Below are positions 33,454-41,903 of a stretch of 64,000 bases of DNA, one piece after another. The number at the start of each line of letters is the position of its first letter. Position 1 is the stretch's first letter. Under the pieces are notes generated by a model that worked only from the letters and a program-made list of their open reading frames with translations, was not told the origin of the DNA and searched no databases. The stretch lies in contig NC_019677.1 of the NCBI RefSeq assembly GCF_000316645.1, forward strand, positions 13,479-77,478, written 5' to 3'. The stretch comes from Nostoc sp. PCC 7524 (GTDB lineage Bacteria > Cyanobacteriota > Cyanobacteriia > Cyanobacteriales > Nostocaceae). A program made the translations under genes and the position numbers.

Positions 33454-33867
33454 ATGGATGAGCGTCATCGTTACTTACAAATCGCTCTCATTCTTGTCGG
33501 AATTGCCTTTTTACTTATCTATCCGCTAACAAAAATCTGGCCATCAGGCTGGTTATGGCAACCTGGTCAGTACGAATATGAACAAATGATTATTGGTGTT
33601 TATGCAACGCTTGGTGTCTTTTTGCTGTTGGCTTCAAGGCAACCAGAAGCGAACCTCAGTTTAATCTGGTTCACTGTTTGGTCAAGTTTAGTTCACGGAC
33701 TAATTATGGCGGTACACGCAGTAATTGATCCTGCTGAACGTGGACACCTCTTTGGTGATGTTCCAGCATTGTTATTGGTGGCAATTGTCCTTGCTTTCCT
33801 TACGCCGCGCAAAGTGGTGTCTAGTGTAATTGATAGTGAAACTGCCCCAAAGGTTCATTTACCCTGA
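33454..33867 (+). CDS. Small multi-pass membrane protein (DUF6632-like)
   Basis: 137 residues with four hydrophobic segments (about 7-27, 47-62, 70-90, 100-118). RHRYLQIALILVGIAFLLIYPL and VWSSLVHGLIMAVHAVIDP resemble the DUF6632 family. Function unknown; located in the cytoplasmic membrane. Confidence 0.65.
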   Translation: MDERHRYLQIALILVGIAFLLIYPLTKIWPSGWLWQPGQYEYEQMIIGVYATLGVFLLLASRQPEANLSLIWFTVWSSLVHGLIMAVHAVIDPAERGHLFGDVPALLLVAIVLAFLTPRKVVSSVIDSETAPKVHLP

Positions 33868-33924
33868 AAAGTATAGTTTAGGGGAGTGCCTTACAACAAC
33901 GCGACCGCTCCATGCCATTCTTAG

Positions 33925-35282
33925 CGGGACTTAAACAAAAATTAAGCCCAAAAAGAGTATAATGCTTAACTAACATAGCTTTCACGTTAGAAAAAGCTCA
34001 TGAAAGAAACCACTCCCACAGCGATGCCCCCGTGCTTTGAAAGATGGTGTCAAAGATTTGATGATGTGTTTACTCATAAAGCTCAAAAAAGAGAGTTTAG
34101 ACACTATATAGGGGGATTACTGGGGGAAAGTGAGAGAAAAAACCTGTTTCAAATGGCGGATAATGCTGTAGGTGTAACTTACCACCGATTACATCACTTT
34201 TTGACCGAAGCACCTTGGTCTAGTGGGCAGGTGAATGAGCGTCGATTGGAAATCATGAATAAGTGCAGTCAAACGAGAATTAGTAGAGGTTTTAGCTTAA
34301 TAATTGATGATTCTGGTCATAGAAAAAGTGGTAATTTTACTGCTGGTGTGGGGAGACAGTATATTGGAGAAATTGGCAAAACAGATAATGGAATCGTAGT
34401 AGTAACAACGCATTTATATGATGGCAGAAAAAGCTTACCGTTAGATATAGAGTTATATCAACACGCTGATTCTTTAGCTCAAGGAAAACAAGATCCTCTA
34501 TTTGAGAAAAAACCAGAACTAGCAATCAAGTTAATAGATCAAGCCCTAAACAGAAAATATCAACCTGGGATAGTAATTGTAGATGCTGGATATGGCAACA
34601 ATACATCATTTTTATTAGAGTTGGAAAAACGGCAATTAAAATATTTAGGAGGATTAGCTAAAAATCGAAAAGTAACAGTTAATCAAACAGATAATATTCA
34701 ACAAACAATTCGGTTAGATGAATTAGCCCAGAGCTTACCCAAAGAGGCTTTCACAGAAATTCAAACAGATTTGGATAAACCCAAAACATTATGGGTAGTA
34801 ACTTGTGAAGTGGAAATATCAAGTTTAACTGGAAAGCGAAATATTGCTATCGTCATGAATGCTTCTACTTTCTCAGCAGCCACCGATATTGACTACTTCA
34901 TCACTAATATATCTTCATCAATTGTTACACCACAATGGATAGTTGATACATATTCTCAAAGGAATTGGGTAGAAGTTTTTTACAGGGAAGCTAAAGGATG
35001 GTTAGGACTTAAAGAATATCAAGTTCGTGATAAAAGGAGTTTACTGCGCCATTTTATTTTGGTTTTCTGTGCCTATACTTTTATTCTTTGGCATCAGTTA
35101 ACTGGAGGATTAAGACGACGGTGGGCAAACAAACCTTTAAATACTTTTACTGAAGCTTTAGAAGCTTTCAGAACAGCCATGTCTTTTCGATTTATTGATT
35201 GGTTGAACTTAAATCGTGACGTGTTTGCTGCTTACAAAGCTAGTTTGGGTTACATTTGGGCTTGATTTTTGTCTAAGTCCCG
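33925..35282 (+). mobile_element. Intact IS701-family insertion sequence
   Basis: Terminal inverted repeats of about 26 bp at 33925-33950 and 35257-35282 match at all but two positions (CGGGACTTA at each outer end). They are flanked by a 4-bp direct repeat TTAG (33921-33924 and 35283-35286). One transposase gene fills the element. Removing the IS and one TTAG restores ATTCTTAGAGGAAAA, a copy of the dispersed 12-mer, so the insertion is recent enough to leave both halves unchanged. Confidence 0.93.
34000..35265 (+). CDS. IS701-family transposase
   Basis: 421 residues with the DDE residues in family context: first Asp in IIDDSGHRKSG with GVGRQYIGEIGK following, second in IVIVDAGYGNN and the Glu in RNWVEVFYREAKGWLGLKEY. 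Full length and uninterrupted, so it could be active. Contained within the IS ends. Confidence 0.92.
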   Translation: MKETTPTAMPPCFERWCQRFDDVFTHKAQKREFRHYIGGLLGESERKNLFQMADNAVGVTYHRLHHFLTEAPWSSGQVNERRLEIMNKCSQTRISRGFSLIIDDSGHRKSGNFTAGVGRQYIGEIGKTDNGIVVVTTHLYDGRKSLPLDIELYQHADSLAQGKQDPLFEKKPELAIKLIDQALNRKYQPGIVIVDAGYGNNTSFLLELEKRQLKYLGGLAKNRKVTVNQTDNIQQTIRLDELAQSLPKEAFTEIQTDLDKPKTLWVVTCEVEISSLTGKRNIAIVMNASTFSAATDIDYFITNISSSIVTPQWIVDTYSQRNWVEVFYREAKGWLGLKEYQVRDKRSLLRHFILVFCAYTFILWHQLTGGLRRRWANKPLNTFTEALEAFRTAMSFRFIDWLNLNRDVFAAYKASLGYIWA

Positions 35283-35346
35283 TTAGAGGAAAACCAACCA
35301 ATGACGTAACGCTATTACGGAGGCGATCGCTTTTTACTTACTCGTT

Positions 35347-35721
35347 TTAATTTCCTGCCAAGAAAGCTTGGAATAGTTCTGATATTTTTGCCTTGAGTGC
35401 TGTAATTGCTTCTTCTAGACTTTCACAAGGGTCTGTATTGACTAAGTGGGCATCACCCACATCAGCACCTGACCACAGATAGCTGTGTAGCCCTATAGTT
35501 AAACATCCTTGCCATTTATCTTCATGATTAGTATCAAGTGTGATAAAAAACCGCCGGGGTATCATTAGTTCTTCGGTCTTAATTTCAAACTCACCCCACA
35601 CCGAGAAGCCAAAATATTCACCGTTTTTTTCATTGTTGTATTCCCAGTTGGTAAAGTTGGGAAAAGCAACTTTAACCCGCTCTAAAACTTGTTGGATTTC
35701 AGGTTGTGTTAGCAACATCAT
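35347..35721 (-). CDS. Hypothetical protein
   Basis: 124 residues, acidic, with a beta-rich centre (YFGFSVWGEFEI, RRFFITLDTN, WQGCLTIGLHSYLWSG) and a helical C-terminus. No family recognised. The 12-mer TTCCTCTAAGAA sits right at its start. Confidence 0.55.
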   Translation of the reverse strand: MMLLTQPEIQQVLERVKVAFPNFTNWEYNNEKNGEYFGFSVWGEFEIKTEELMIPRRFFITLDTNHEDKWQGCLTIGLHSYLWSGADVGDAHLVNTDPCESLEEAITALKAKISELFQAFLAGN

Positions 35722-35849
35722 TTTTTTCCTCTAAGAAAAATACCATATAAAAAATAGGGCTACTTCTTGAGCATATTCTGGTCTATCGCTTCTTTCTCCA
35801 TTGATTGCGATCGCCTCTAACGGGCGGTTACGCCATCGCCCTTCATCCT

Positions 35850-36116
35850 CTAAGAATCAAATAATGATAATTGACCAGGGGAAATATTAGATTTACCACC
35901 CCTGTGATAATAAAGATGACAGGCACTGCAAAGAGCTATTAAATTCTCACGCCGATTATCAGCAGGGTTTCTATTCCAATGATGGACTTGCAATGTATAA
36001 ACTCTGCTTAATAGTTTTTCTCCTGGTTTAGTACACTGCAAACCACATTTTTCACAGCACCATTGCGCCTGCTGCTTAATTTCGGTTGCCATTTCTTTCC
36101 AATCGTCAGGATACAT
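35850..36116 (-). CDS. HNH endonuclease
   Basis: 88 residues: CEKCG, then LQVHHWNRNPADNRRENLIA and CSACHLYYHRGG, the complete HNH fold with a structural zinc from two CxxC pairs. It ends in GQLSLFDS, similar to clamp-binding peptides. Free-standing; target unknown. Confidence 0.88.
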   Translation of the reverse strand: MYPDDWKEMATEIKQQAQWCCEKCGLQCTKPGEKLLSRVYTLQVHHWNRNPADNRRENLIALCSACHLYYHRGGKSNISPGQLSLFDS

Positions 36117-36159
36117 TAAGCATTAAATAAGTAGCTCAGTGTTAAAAATTATCGCTATG

Positions 36160-36198
36160 GTAAGGCAGGAGGCAGGAGGCAGAAGGCAGAAGGGAAGA
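36160..36198. repeat. Purine-rich short tandem repeat (GGCAGAA/GGCAGGA units)
   Basis: Seven-base units GGCAGGA and GGCAGAA follow each other here, and a similar tract is at 36662-36692. They flank the small winged-helix gene at 36318. Such short tandem repeats are typical of filamentous cyanobacteria. The rest of 36117-36317 shows no gene. Confidence 0.6.
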
Positions 36199-36317
36199 GG
36201 GTTATAGCTTTGTTTACCTTTCTTAACTCAGTTTTGTTTTTTCCCACCGACTTACTTAAAGCATCTATTATTAATAAATACCATAAAAATAAGTAACTTG
36301 AACTACCTTGTTTTTTA

Positions 36318-36617
36318 TCATCTACTTTTCTCCTTATAAAACCAAACTGCTTCGCTATGATGTTCCTTTTCTTTTTTCACTAAGCCAACTTTTACAAATT
36401 CTCTCAAGTAGCATTTACAAGTATTATCATTCAAACCAGAACGGTGTACCATCTGGCTTGTAGATAATCCATTGCTACCACCTTCTTGCAAAATCCAGAG
36501 TAAGAAATTAGCCTGATTTAGAGAATCAGTAAAGCAAATATTCAACTCTCTACTAGGCTTGAGAAATCCTTGCCTCAAAGCCTCTGGAATAATTACGATT
36601 ATTCTTTCTGTCTGCAT
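36318..36617 (-). CDS. Probable winged-helix DNA-binding protein
   Basis: 99 residues. The C-terminal two thirds read as a winged helix: NFLLWILQEGG, SQMVHRSGLNDNTCKCYLRE (recognition helix region), then LVKKEKEHHSEAVWFY as the wing. No family name can be given. Confidence 0.55.
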   Translation of the reverse strand: MQTERIIVIIPEALRQGFLKPSRELNICFTDSLNQANFLLWILQEGGSNGLSTSQMVHRSGLNDNTCKCYLREFVKVGLVKKEKEHHSEAVWFYKEKSR

Positions 36618-36695
36618 ATTTTAATCAATCCCTCTGAAGGGATTTTAACATTATCAAAGAAAGGCAGAGGGCAGAAGGCAGAAGGCAGAAGGGAT

Positions 36696-37814
36696 TTATT
36701 TCTTACTCTTTGCCCTCCTAATAAAACCAATAATCTCCTCAAGTGGCACACCCTCTTTCTGCATTGATTGAATTATTGCGATCGCACCCACAGGAATACT
36801 GCCAATACTTCTGCCCTTCCACTCACCGTCTATCTTCTCTTCCCAATTGAAGCCCCATCTCCAATGAGTAGGATTATCAGGCTTTCTGTTACCAATTACA
36901 CGGGGGTAGCTGGCAATTGTTCCATCCTTCAACTTCTTATTTTCAAGATATTTGTACAAGCATCCCTTGCGCTGTCTGCCTTTAGACTTCTGCACAGCTT
37001 CTGGCTGCGGCTGACTTTCCTCTAAGAAATTCACTGGTGTCCATCCACACACGCCACAACCATCTTCAAGTTTGAGTAGTGGTGATTCACAGCTAGGGCA
37101 ATGTACATCTTGAATTTGCGGTGTACGCTGCAACTCAAGCTGGTGGGATTGTAAAACTTGTATTCTAAGATTTTCTTCCTCAATAATTGATTGAGAAGAA
37201 GCGATCGCAGTATCCCTCTCTTTTTTATGCTTGCAATTGGCTATTAAATCATCAATGCGCCATTGCTGTCGGGAAATCCTCTGTTGGCATAATTTAATCT
37301 GCTCCTCAATAGGCAAAATATCACAGCGAATAAAGCACGGATCATTCTCATCTATCCCTAATGATGAGGGTACAGGATGCAAACCAGAAGCAGCACGCCA
37401 GAATTGCTCGGTATCTGGCTGTATATCTGCAATGTCTACGGCAATGATAAATTTATTGCCCATCTTTACATCAATTTTCTTAGAGGAAATATTGGTAATA
37501 ATTCCCCAGTTCCAATCTGAGTAATATTTTTCCTTGTGATGGGCGACTTTTACGCGTTGGCCTACTGAATAAGTCTCTTTATGCTCTAATTTCTTGTAAT
37601 TCCAAGCCTGCATTTGCTTGGGGGTGTATTCAGCAGATAAACCGTTTTCCCAGGTGATAGTGATTTTCTTGTTGTGTACACTCGTGACTTCACCCAAATG
37701 ACCACCAGGGGCAATAATGCGTTCGCCTACTTGAAACGAGCCAATTTCATAGTTGCCACCAGAACTTTTAACTTTAGAAGAGACTTTAGCTGAATCAACA
37801 AGCGTCTTAGTCAT
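36696..37814 (-). CDS. Hypothetical plasmid protein with SH3-like repeats, coiled coil and zinc ribbon
   Basis: 372 residues. Two SH3-like barrels near the N-terminus (FQVGERIIAPGGHLGEVTSV and YSVGQRVKVAHHKEKY), a coiled coil at about 165-220, a zinc ribbon (CPSCESP and CGVCGW) near 240-260 and a basic C-terminal domain. It lies 6 nt after dnaB on the same strand, so a role in plasmid replication or DNA handling is likely. Two copies of the 12-mer lie in its coding sequence. Confidence 0.6.
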   Translation of the reverse strand: MTKTLVDSAKVSSKVKSSGGNYEIGSFQVGERIIAPGGHLGEVTSVHNKKITITWENGLSAEYTPKQMQAWNYKKLEHKETYSVGQRVKVAHHKEKYYSDWNWGIITNISSKKIDVKMGNKFIIAVDIADIQPDTEQFWRAASGLHPVPSSLGIDENDPCFIRCDILPIEEQIKLCQQRISRQQWRIDDLIANCKHKKERDTAIASSQSIIEEENLRIQVLQSHQLELQRTPQIQDVHCPSCESPLLKLEDGCGVCGWTPVNFLEESQPQPEAVQKSKGRQRKGCLYKYLENKKLKDGTIASYPRVIGNRKPDNPTHWRWGFNWEEKIDGEWKGRSIGSIPVGAIAIIQSMQKEGVPLEEIIGFIRRAKSKK

Positions 37815-37820
37815 GGCTCA

Positions 37821-39209
37821 TCACCTAAGATTTTTAATAATTCCGTAGGTCTTATCAAAGAAAACGGCGGCTGTACCTGTCTCACCATGCCGTGCCTTAG
37901 CCACAATTAGTTCTAAAATTCCTTGGTCTGTAGTATCTGGGTTATAGTATTCGTCGCGGTAGGCCAAGATAATATTGTCTGCTACCATTTCTAGGATTCC
38001 CGACTGGCTCAGGTCGCTCATCATCGGACGTTTATTCTGCCTACTTTCTACTCCCCTGGATATTTGTGATAGTGCTAGTACAGGTACATCCAAATCCCCA
38101 GCCATTTTGTAAAGTCCTCTGGCCACATCACCTAGTTCATAACTGCGATTACCACCAGAGTCCTCTGCCATCATTTGCAGATAATCAACCACAACCAAAC
38201 CTAACTTTCCTTGTTTGGCTTTAATTTGACGACATTCACTAGCAATTCCAGAAACAGTGATGCCTCTGGAGTCATTCATGTATAGAGGCAGTTCTGAGGC
38301 AATGTTAACAATTTTGGCAATGGTGGCGAATTCCCAGTCTGCTAGGGGTTTATTACCTGAACGATGTCTGCGGATGCGATCGCTTCTTAGTGGCGTTACA
38401 CCTAAATGTTTGTAGGCATCAGTGACACTAATTAAACTCCATAACCTGTACTCTAACTGCTTTTTAGTCATCTCCAAGGAGAAAATAGCCACTGGTAAAT
38501 TGTGGAGAAGAATCATTTGGAGTGCCAAAAATAAAGCAATCTGGCTTTTACCCATTGATGGCCTGCCGCCAACTATGGTGAGTGTGCCATTTTCAAATCC
38601 CAGCAATAAATCATCAAGCTCATGCAGTCCTGTAGGGTATATGGGGTTATTTGTATCTAATTGCTCGTAGGCAGCAATATTAATTGTGCTGTTATGTTCG
38701 GTGTTGGAATTAATGGTTTGATGAGCAACCTGAAACACCTTCTGCTCTGATTGATCCATGATTTTGGGTAACTCAGTTTCCGTCTCATAACCTAGATGCA
38801 CAATTTCATTGCCGGCTTTAATCAACTGCCGTCGCAGATATTTATCCATTACTAACCCTGCCAAGGCATCGATGTTAACAGCTGACACAGTGCGGTCTAC
38901 CAAAGCTGCTAACTTATTTCTGCCGCCGATACGGACAAGTAAATCGTGGTCAGCAAGCCAGTTGGTAATCGCTAGCAAGTCTGTGGGTTTACCCTGACTG
39001 TGGAGTAGCACAGCTGCTTGATAAATATCTTTGTGGGCGCTGATGTAAAAAGCTTCTGGAATTAAGCGATCGCTGACTCTAGTGATCGCTTCTGGGTCTA
39101 GCATGATTCCACCCAAGATAGCCTCTTCCGCCTCAATGTTTTGAGGTGGCAGGCGGTCATGACTTAACCGTTGAAAACTTAGTTCTTCAGTCATACTGTG
39201 TTCCCACAC
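37821..39209 (-). CDS. dnaB: Replicative DNA helicase DnaB
   Basis: 462 residues. The N-terminal DnaB domain starts PPQNIEAEEAILGGIMLDPE; the RecA-like motor has Walker A GGRPSMGKS, the LEMTKKQL segment, VVDYLQMM as Walker B and SRGVESRQNKRP with the arginine finger region. It unwinds DNA at the fork as a hexamer. The start overlaps the initiator gene end by 19 nt. A plasmid-coded copy beside an initiator gene suggests self-loading at the plasmid origin. Confidence 0.96.
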   Translation of the reverse strand: MWEHSMTEELSFQRLSHDRLPPQNIEAEEAILGGIMLDPEAITRVSDRLIPEAFYISAHKDIYQAAVLLHSQGKPTDLLAITNWLADHDLLVRIGGRNKLAALVDRTVSAVNIDALAGLVMDKYLRRQLIKAGNEIVHLGYETETELPKIMDQSEQKVFQVAHQTINSNTEHNSTINIAAYEQLDTNNPIYPTGLHELDDLLLGFENGTLTIVGGRPSMGKSQIALFLALQMILLHNLPVAIFSLEMTKKQLEYRLWSLISVTDAYKHLGVTPLRSDRIRRHRSGNKPLADWEFATIAKIVNIASELPLYMNDSRGITVSGIASECRQIKAKQGKLGLVVVDYLQMMAEDSGGNRSYELGDVARGLYKMAGDLDVPVLALSQISRGVESRQNKRPMMSDLSQSGILEMVADNIILAYRDEYYNPDTTDQGILELIVAKARHGETGTAAVFFDKTYGIIKNLR

Positions 39210-40015
39210 ATTCGCATAGCTTGCCGACGTTGTTCTTCAAGTTCCTCGTGAAACTTTTGCATCATTTCCCTACCCCGACCGCTTCTATATTCTGGCTCTT
39301 GCGCTTTTTGGGTAGCCGCTACAAATTTTTCGTAATAAACCTCCCAACGGTTTTTCCCAGCCTTATTGGTGTGTGCTAACCAAGCCTCAATATCGTTTAC
39401 TGGCTTGCTCAAATTCTTGGTTTTTTCCTCACAAAATTCCAAAAAATTCGCTCGCTCTTCTTCTGAGAGAGTATTTATAAATTCTGAATAAGTCTTATTA
39501 ATCTTAGAGTCCTGCGGTTCTTGCTCAGTAGGCACTTCAGGCTCTTGGTGGGAAATTCTGTTCTCGGTCGGGAAATTCTGTTCCCGGTCGGGAAATTCTG
39601 TTCCCAAGTGGGAATTCTTTTTCTCAAGTGGGAAATTCTGTTCCTGGGTGGGAAATTCTGTTCCCACTTGTGTGACAGTTGGCGTAGTGTCACAGTCAAA
39701 AATTGGCTCAGAGGTTTCCTCCGCTCCCAACTTTTCAAGACACAAACACCCACCAGCAGAAACTTTTACCGAGTAATCAATGTCTTCTAAATTGATGTAG
39801 CCTTTTTCCTCTAACACTGCGATCGCTGCATTAACAGCACGTTTAGTAATTCCCAAATCCTCAGCAATCTTGGAGGCTCTAATTTTCATGCCATTGCCAT
39901 AAGGATCAAGCGATCGCACATAGTAAAGAATACTGATTTGGGATTTGGTAAGGCTTTTACAAATTTTTACCCATTCAGAGTTTTGTAGTGGGTAGAATTT
40001 ACCGTCTATCTTCAC
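39191..40015 (-). CDS. Putative replication initiator (phage O-like arrangement) with internal iterons
   Basis: 274 residues from GTG 40015. Residues about 18-75 form a winged helix (KSQISILYYVRS, IRASKIAEDLGITKRAVNAA), a central linker (about 115-157) is encoded by six 20-bp DNA repeats, and a charged helical C-terminus (EFCEEKTKNL to EELEEQRRQAM) precedes dnaB. Winged-helix initiator, internal origin repeats, then helicase is the lambda O-P / P22 gene 18-12 plan. The replication role is inferred from this layout. Confidence 0.65.
   Translation of the reverse strand: MKIDGKFYPLQNSEWVKICKSLTKSQISILYYVRSLDPYGNGMKIRASKIAEDLGITKRAVNAAIAVLEEKGYINLEDIDYSVKVSAGGCLCLEKLGAEETSEPIFDCDTTPTVTQVGTEFPTQEQNFPLEKKNSHLGTEFPDREQNFPTENRISHQEPEVPTEQEPQDSKINKTYSEFINTLSEEERANFLEFCEEKTKNLSKPVNDIEAWLAHTNKAGKNRWEVYYEKFVAATQKAQEPEYRSGRGREMMQKFHEELEEQRRQAMRMCGNTV
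39551..39670. repeat. Six tandem 20-bp iterons inside the initiator gene; candidate origin
   Basis: Units start at 39551, 39571, 39591, 39611, 39631 and 39651, core GGAAATTCTGTTCCC. The fourth unit is the most diverged. The 20-bp period is not a multiple of three, so the protein repeats only every 60 bp and all three frames stay open, which points to selection on the DNA. Confidence 0.75.
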
Positions 40016-40104
40016 ATCTGCCCCCTTACCAGAGTTACAAATGTGACATAATCAGCCGCTAAAAATCCGTCTTTCAGCGTTTGTGGAAGATGCTCAATTG
40101 TCAT
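40012..40104 (-). CDS. Possible 30-codon leader peptide coupled to the initiator gene
   Basis: A short ORF, MTIEHLPQTLKDGFLAADYV and ten more residues, ends in a stop that overlaps the GTG start of the initiator gene (GTGA). Such overlap allows translational coupling, a common copy-number control device. No strong ribosome site is visible, so it may be chance. Confidence 0.35.
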   Translation of the reverse strand: MTIEHLPQTLKDGFLAADYVTFVTLVRGQM

Positions 40105-40182
40105 AACATTTGAATAGGTTTATCAAGATGCCCTAGTAAGTTTGCTTGCTGGGGCAATTTTGTCTGGATATAATCAAATCAA

Positions 40183-40211
40183 CTATTAGATTAATTTGAT
40201 TAACCTAATAG
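40183..40211. promoter_or_regulatory. Operator candidate between the initiator and XRE genes
   Basis: CTATTAG (40183-40189) and CTAATAG (40205-40211) are the ends of a 29-bp imperfect inverted repeat with TTAAT/ATTAA matching further in. The adjoining TATATAATA could be a -10 region for the XRE gene. Likely binding site for the XRE protein. Confidence 0.5.
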
Positions 40212-40266
40212 CTTAATATAATATATAATAATACTCACAGCTTAATTGTAGGTCAACAAAAAACTT

Positions 40267-40650
40267 ATGGCTCAGATTTACCAGCTATTCAAAAAGGCAA
40301 TGGATCGTTATGGAGTCCAGGGTAAAGAGCTTGCAGCTATGGTTGGCATTAGTCCTAATCACTTATCTGATTTTCGCAACGGGAAAAAGTGGGTTAGCCA
40401 GGAAACCTTGACAAGCTTACTAGAAGGCATGGAGCAACTTAGCCCTGGTTCAAAACGCTACTTTTGTGAGTTGCTTGCTGGGGAACAGCTAGGTGAAAAA
40501 GAAGACGCTGCTAAAAGCTTGGTGAAAATGATTGAAGCTGCTAACGATGATGAAATGGAAGCGGCGATGATTGCCATTGGTCGCAAGTGGAAGCAATTGC
40601 GCCTTGGACGCATCCACAACGAGGATGTTGATCAAGCGATCGCAGTATAG
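40267..40650 (+). CDS. XRE-family helix-turn-helix regulator
   Basis: 127 residues. The helix-turn-helix is GKELAAMVGISPNHLSDFRNGKKW (about residues 20-43); the rest is helical and probably dimerises. Divergent from the initiator-dnaB operon with an inverted repeat between, so it may repress replication genes. A decayed copy of its last 33 bp lies at 40702-40734. Confidence 0.8.
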   Translation: MAQIYQLFKKAMDRYGVQGKELAAMVGISPNHLSDFRNGKKWVSQETLTSLLEGMEQLSPGSKRYFCELLAGEQLGEKEDAAKSLVKMIEAANDDEMEAAMIAIGRKWKQLRLGRIHNEDVDQAIAV

Positions 40651-40701
40651 ATTTTAGCTATGCTGAACATTGAGAAAAATCAGTGTTTGCCCTAGCTTCA
40701 T

Positions 40702-40734
40702 ACTGAGGATGTTGATAAAGCCATCGCAGTATCA
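40702..40734 (+). repeat. Duplicated tail of the XRE gene
   Basis: GAGGATGTTGAT and ATCGCAGTAT repeat the 3' end of the XRE gene (40618-40650) with three or four changes. It is the scar of a small duplication or of recombination between related copies. Confidence 0.5.
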
Positions 40735-40767
40735 TGTTATTAACATGACATTAACATCATACTTAGT

Positions 40768-41058
40768 ATGACAGAGATATTTTGTATTTGCTTAGACGAT
40801 GTTCGCCGCGTGTTGAGTATGTTGCCGGTTCCAGAGAAAGAAGTTTTGCTAGCAGAGCAATTACAGGCACTGCCGGCGGAGTCTAGGGCAAAGGTTCTCG
40901 GTCTTGCAGGCTCAGGATTAACTGTGGTAGCAGGTTCACTTATCTGTCTTAATTCTGGTGTTGCCATCATTCAAAATACTTCAGAATTTGACCCGGAAAC
41001 AGTTTTTCAAGCTTTAGCCGATTTTATGAAATCGGAAAAAAATCAACATTCAAAATAA
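40768..41058 (+). CDS. Hypothetical small protein
   Basis: 96 residues: charged N-terminal helix region (DDVRRVLSMLPVPEKEVLLA), then a Gly/Val-rich hydrophobic stretch (VLGLAGSGLTVVAGSLICL) that might insert in the membrane. No family recognised. Confidence 0.5.
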   Translation: MTEIFCICLDDVRRVLSMLPVPEKEVLLAEQLQALPAESRAKVLGLAGSGLTVVAGSLICLNSGVAIIQNTSEFDPETVFQALADFMKSEKNQHSK

Positions 41059-41213
41059 AGCTGTTAACAGGTTTTAGTTCTGGGAGAAGTGGGGCGATGG
41101 GCTATGCCCCGCTTTGGCGATCGCTCCCCAAACATCTCATCTACTTATTTTGAATGGTGCGATCGCCTGACCTCAAGTTCTTTTGGAATGGTGCGTAGGG
41201 AGTGAGTGATGCG

Positions 41214-41408
41214 TTACTCACCACTGATTAGGTTAGCCTTGATGTACACTCGATACAGCTTAGATTCTCCCCTATTAGCATAAGGTTTACTCTCTTCTAC
41301 AATCTCGATAATTTTGTCATCATCCTGCAATTTATGAAGTAGCCACAGCCAAACTTGCAAATCTGTCTGGGTGGCCATAATGCGAATTTCAGCATAGTGA
41401 TTAGTCAT
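41214..41408 (-). CDS. Hypothetical small protein
   Basis: 64 residues (MTNHYAEIRIMATQTDLQVW onward) with an alpha-beta look and a YRVYIKANL end. Function unknown. The 12-mer TTCTTAGAGGAA lies 11 nt upstream. Confidence 0.5.
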   Translation of the reverse strand: MTNHYAEIRIMATQTDLQVWLWLLHKLQDDDKIIEIVEESKPYANRGESKLYRVYIKANLISGE

Positions 41409-41432
41409 ACCATAGTTTTTCTTAGAGGAAAA

Positions 41433-41471
41433 ATGCCTTTAAATAGGTTATGCCTTTAAATAGGTTATGCC
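41433..41471. promoter_or_regulatory. Direct repeats with AGGTTATGCC after the gene at 41474
   Basis: A 17-bp unit, ATGCCTTTAAATAGGTT, is repeated in tandem, giving AGGTTATGCC twice (41445-41454, 41462-41471). The same box occurs as an inverted pair on the other side of the gene (41904-41938). Confidence 0.5.
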
Positions 41472-41473
41472 TT

Positions 41474-41890
41474 CTATTTATTTTTTGGCATAACTTTAGC
41501 AAGTAGCAATTCTATCTGATTTAGACACTCTTCAATAGACTCTAATTGCTTGCGGTTTTCCCATTCTTCATAGGCTGCTTCGGTTTCTGGGTCTGCTCCT
41601 AATCCCGTGGTACTACCGACTCGTCCGATGTGTTGGTGACAAGTGAACTCAGGGTCTTTGCCCTTTTTTGGCGGATGTCCTTTTGGTTTAGGATTTCGCT
41701 TAAAAATTGGGTTATCAGCTTGCCACTTGGCGTATCGGTAAATTTCTCTATTTCCACTGCGGTAATACCTGACTACTTCATACTCATGTATCCACGTTCC
41801 TGGCGGTGCTAGCGGCTTCTTTAATAGTTGTTGCCTAAGTTGGGCTAGAAGCTGGATGTTTTCAATGATTTGGCTGATGCGCTCTTCCAT
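41474..41890 (-). CDS. Hypothetical basic protein, plasmid type
   Basis: 138 residues: N-terminal helix, a central basic stretch (NPIFKRNPKPKGHPPKKGKD) with one Cys-His element (FTCHQHIG) and a C-terminal coiled coil. It looks nucleic-acid binding. AGGTTATGC boxes flank the gene on both sides, fitting autoregulation. Confidence 0.55.
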   Translation of the reverse strand: MEERISQIIENIQLLAQLRQQLLKKPLAPPGTWIHEYEVVRYYRSGNREIYRYAKWQADNPIFKRNPKPKGHPPKKGKDPEFTCHQHIGRVGSTTGLGADPETEAAYEEWENRKQLESIEECLNQIELLLAKVMPKNK

Positions 41891-41903
41891 AAGCCATTTT
41901 TAA

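Noticed and set aside
39475..39790. Open frames over the iteron block on both strands
   Set aside because: The 20-bp repeat keeps all frames free of stops; only the frame of the winged-helix protein continues into a recognisable fold.
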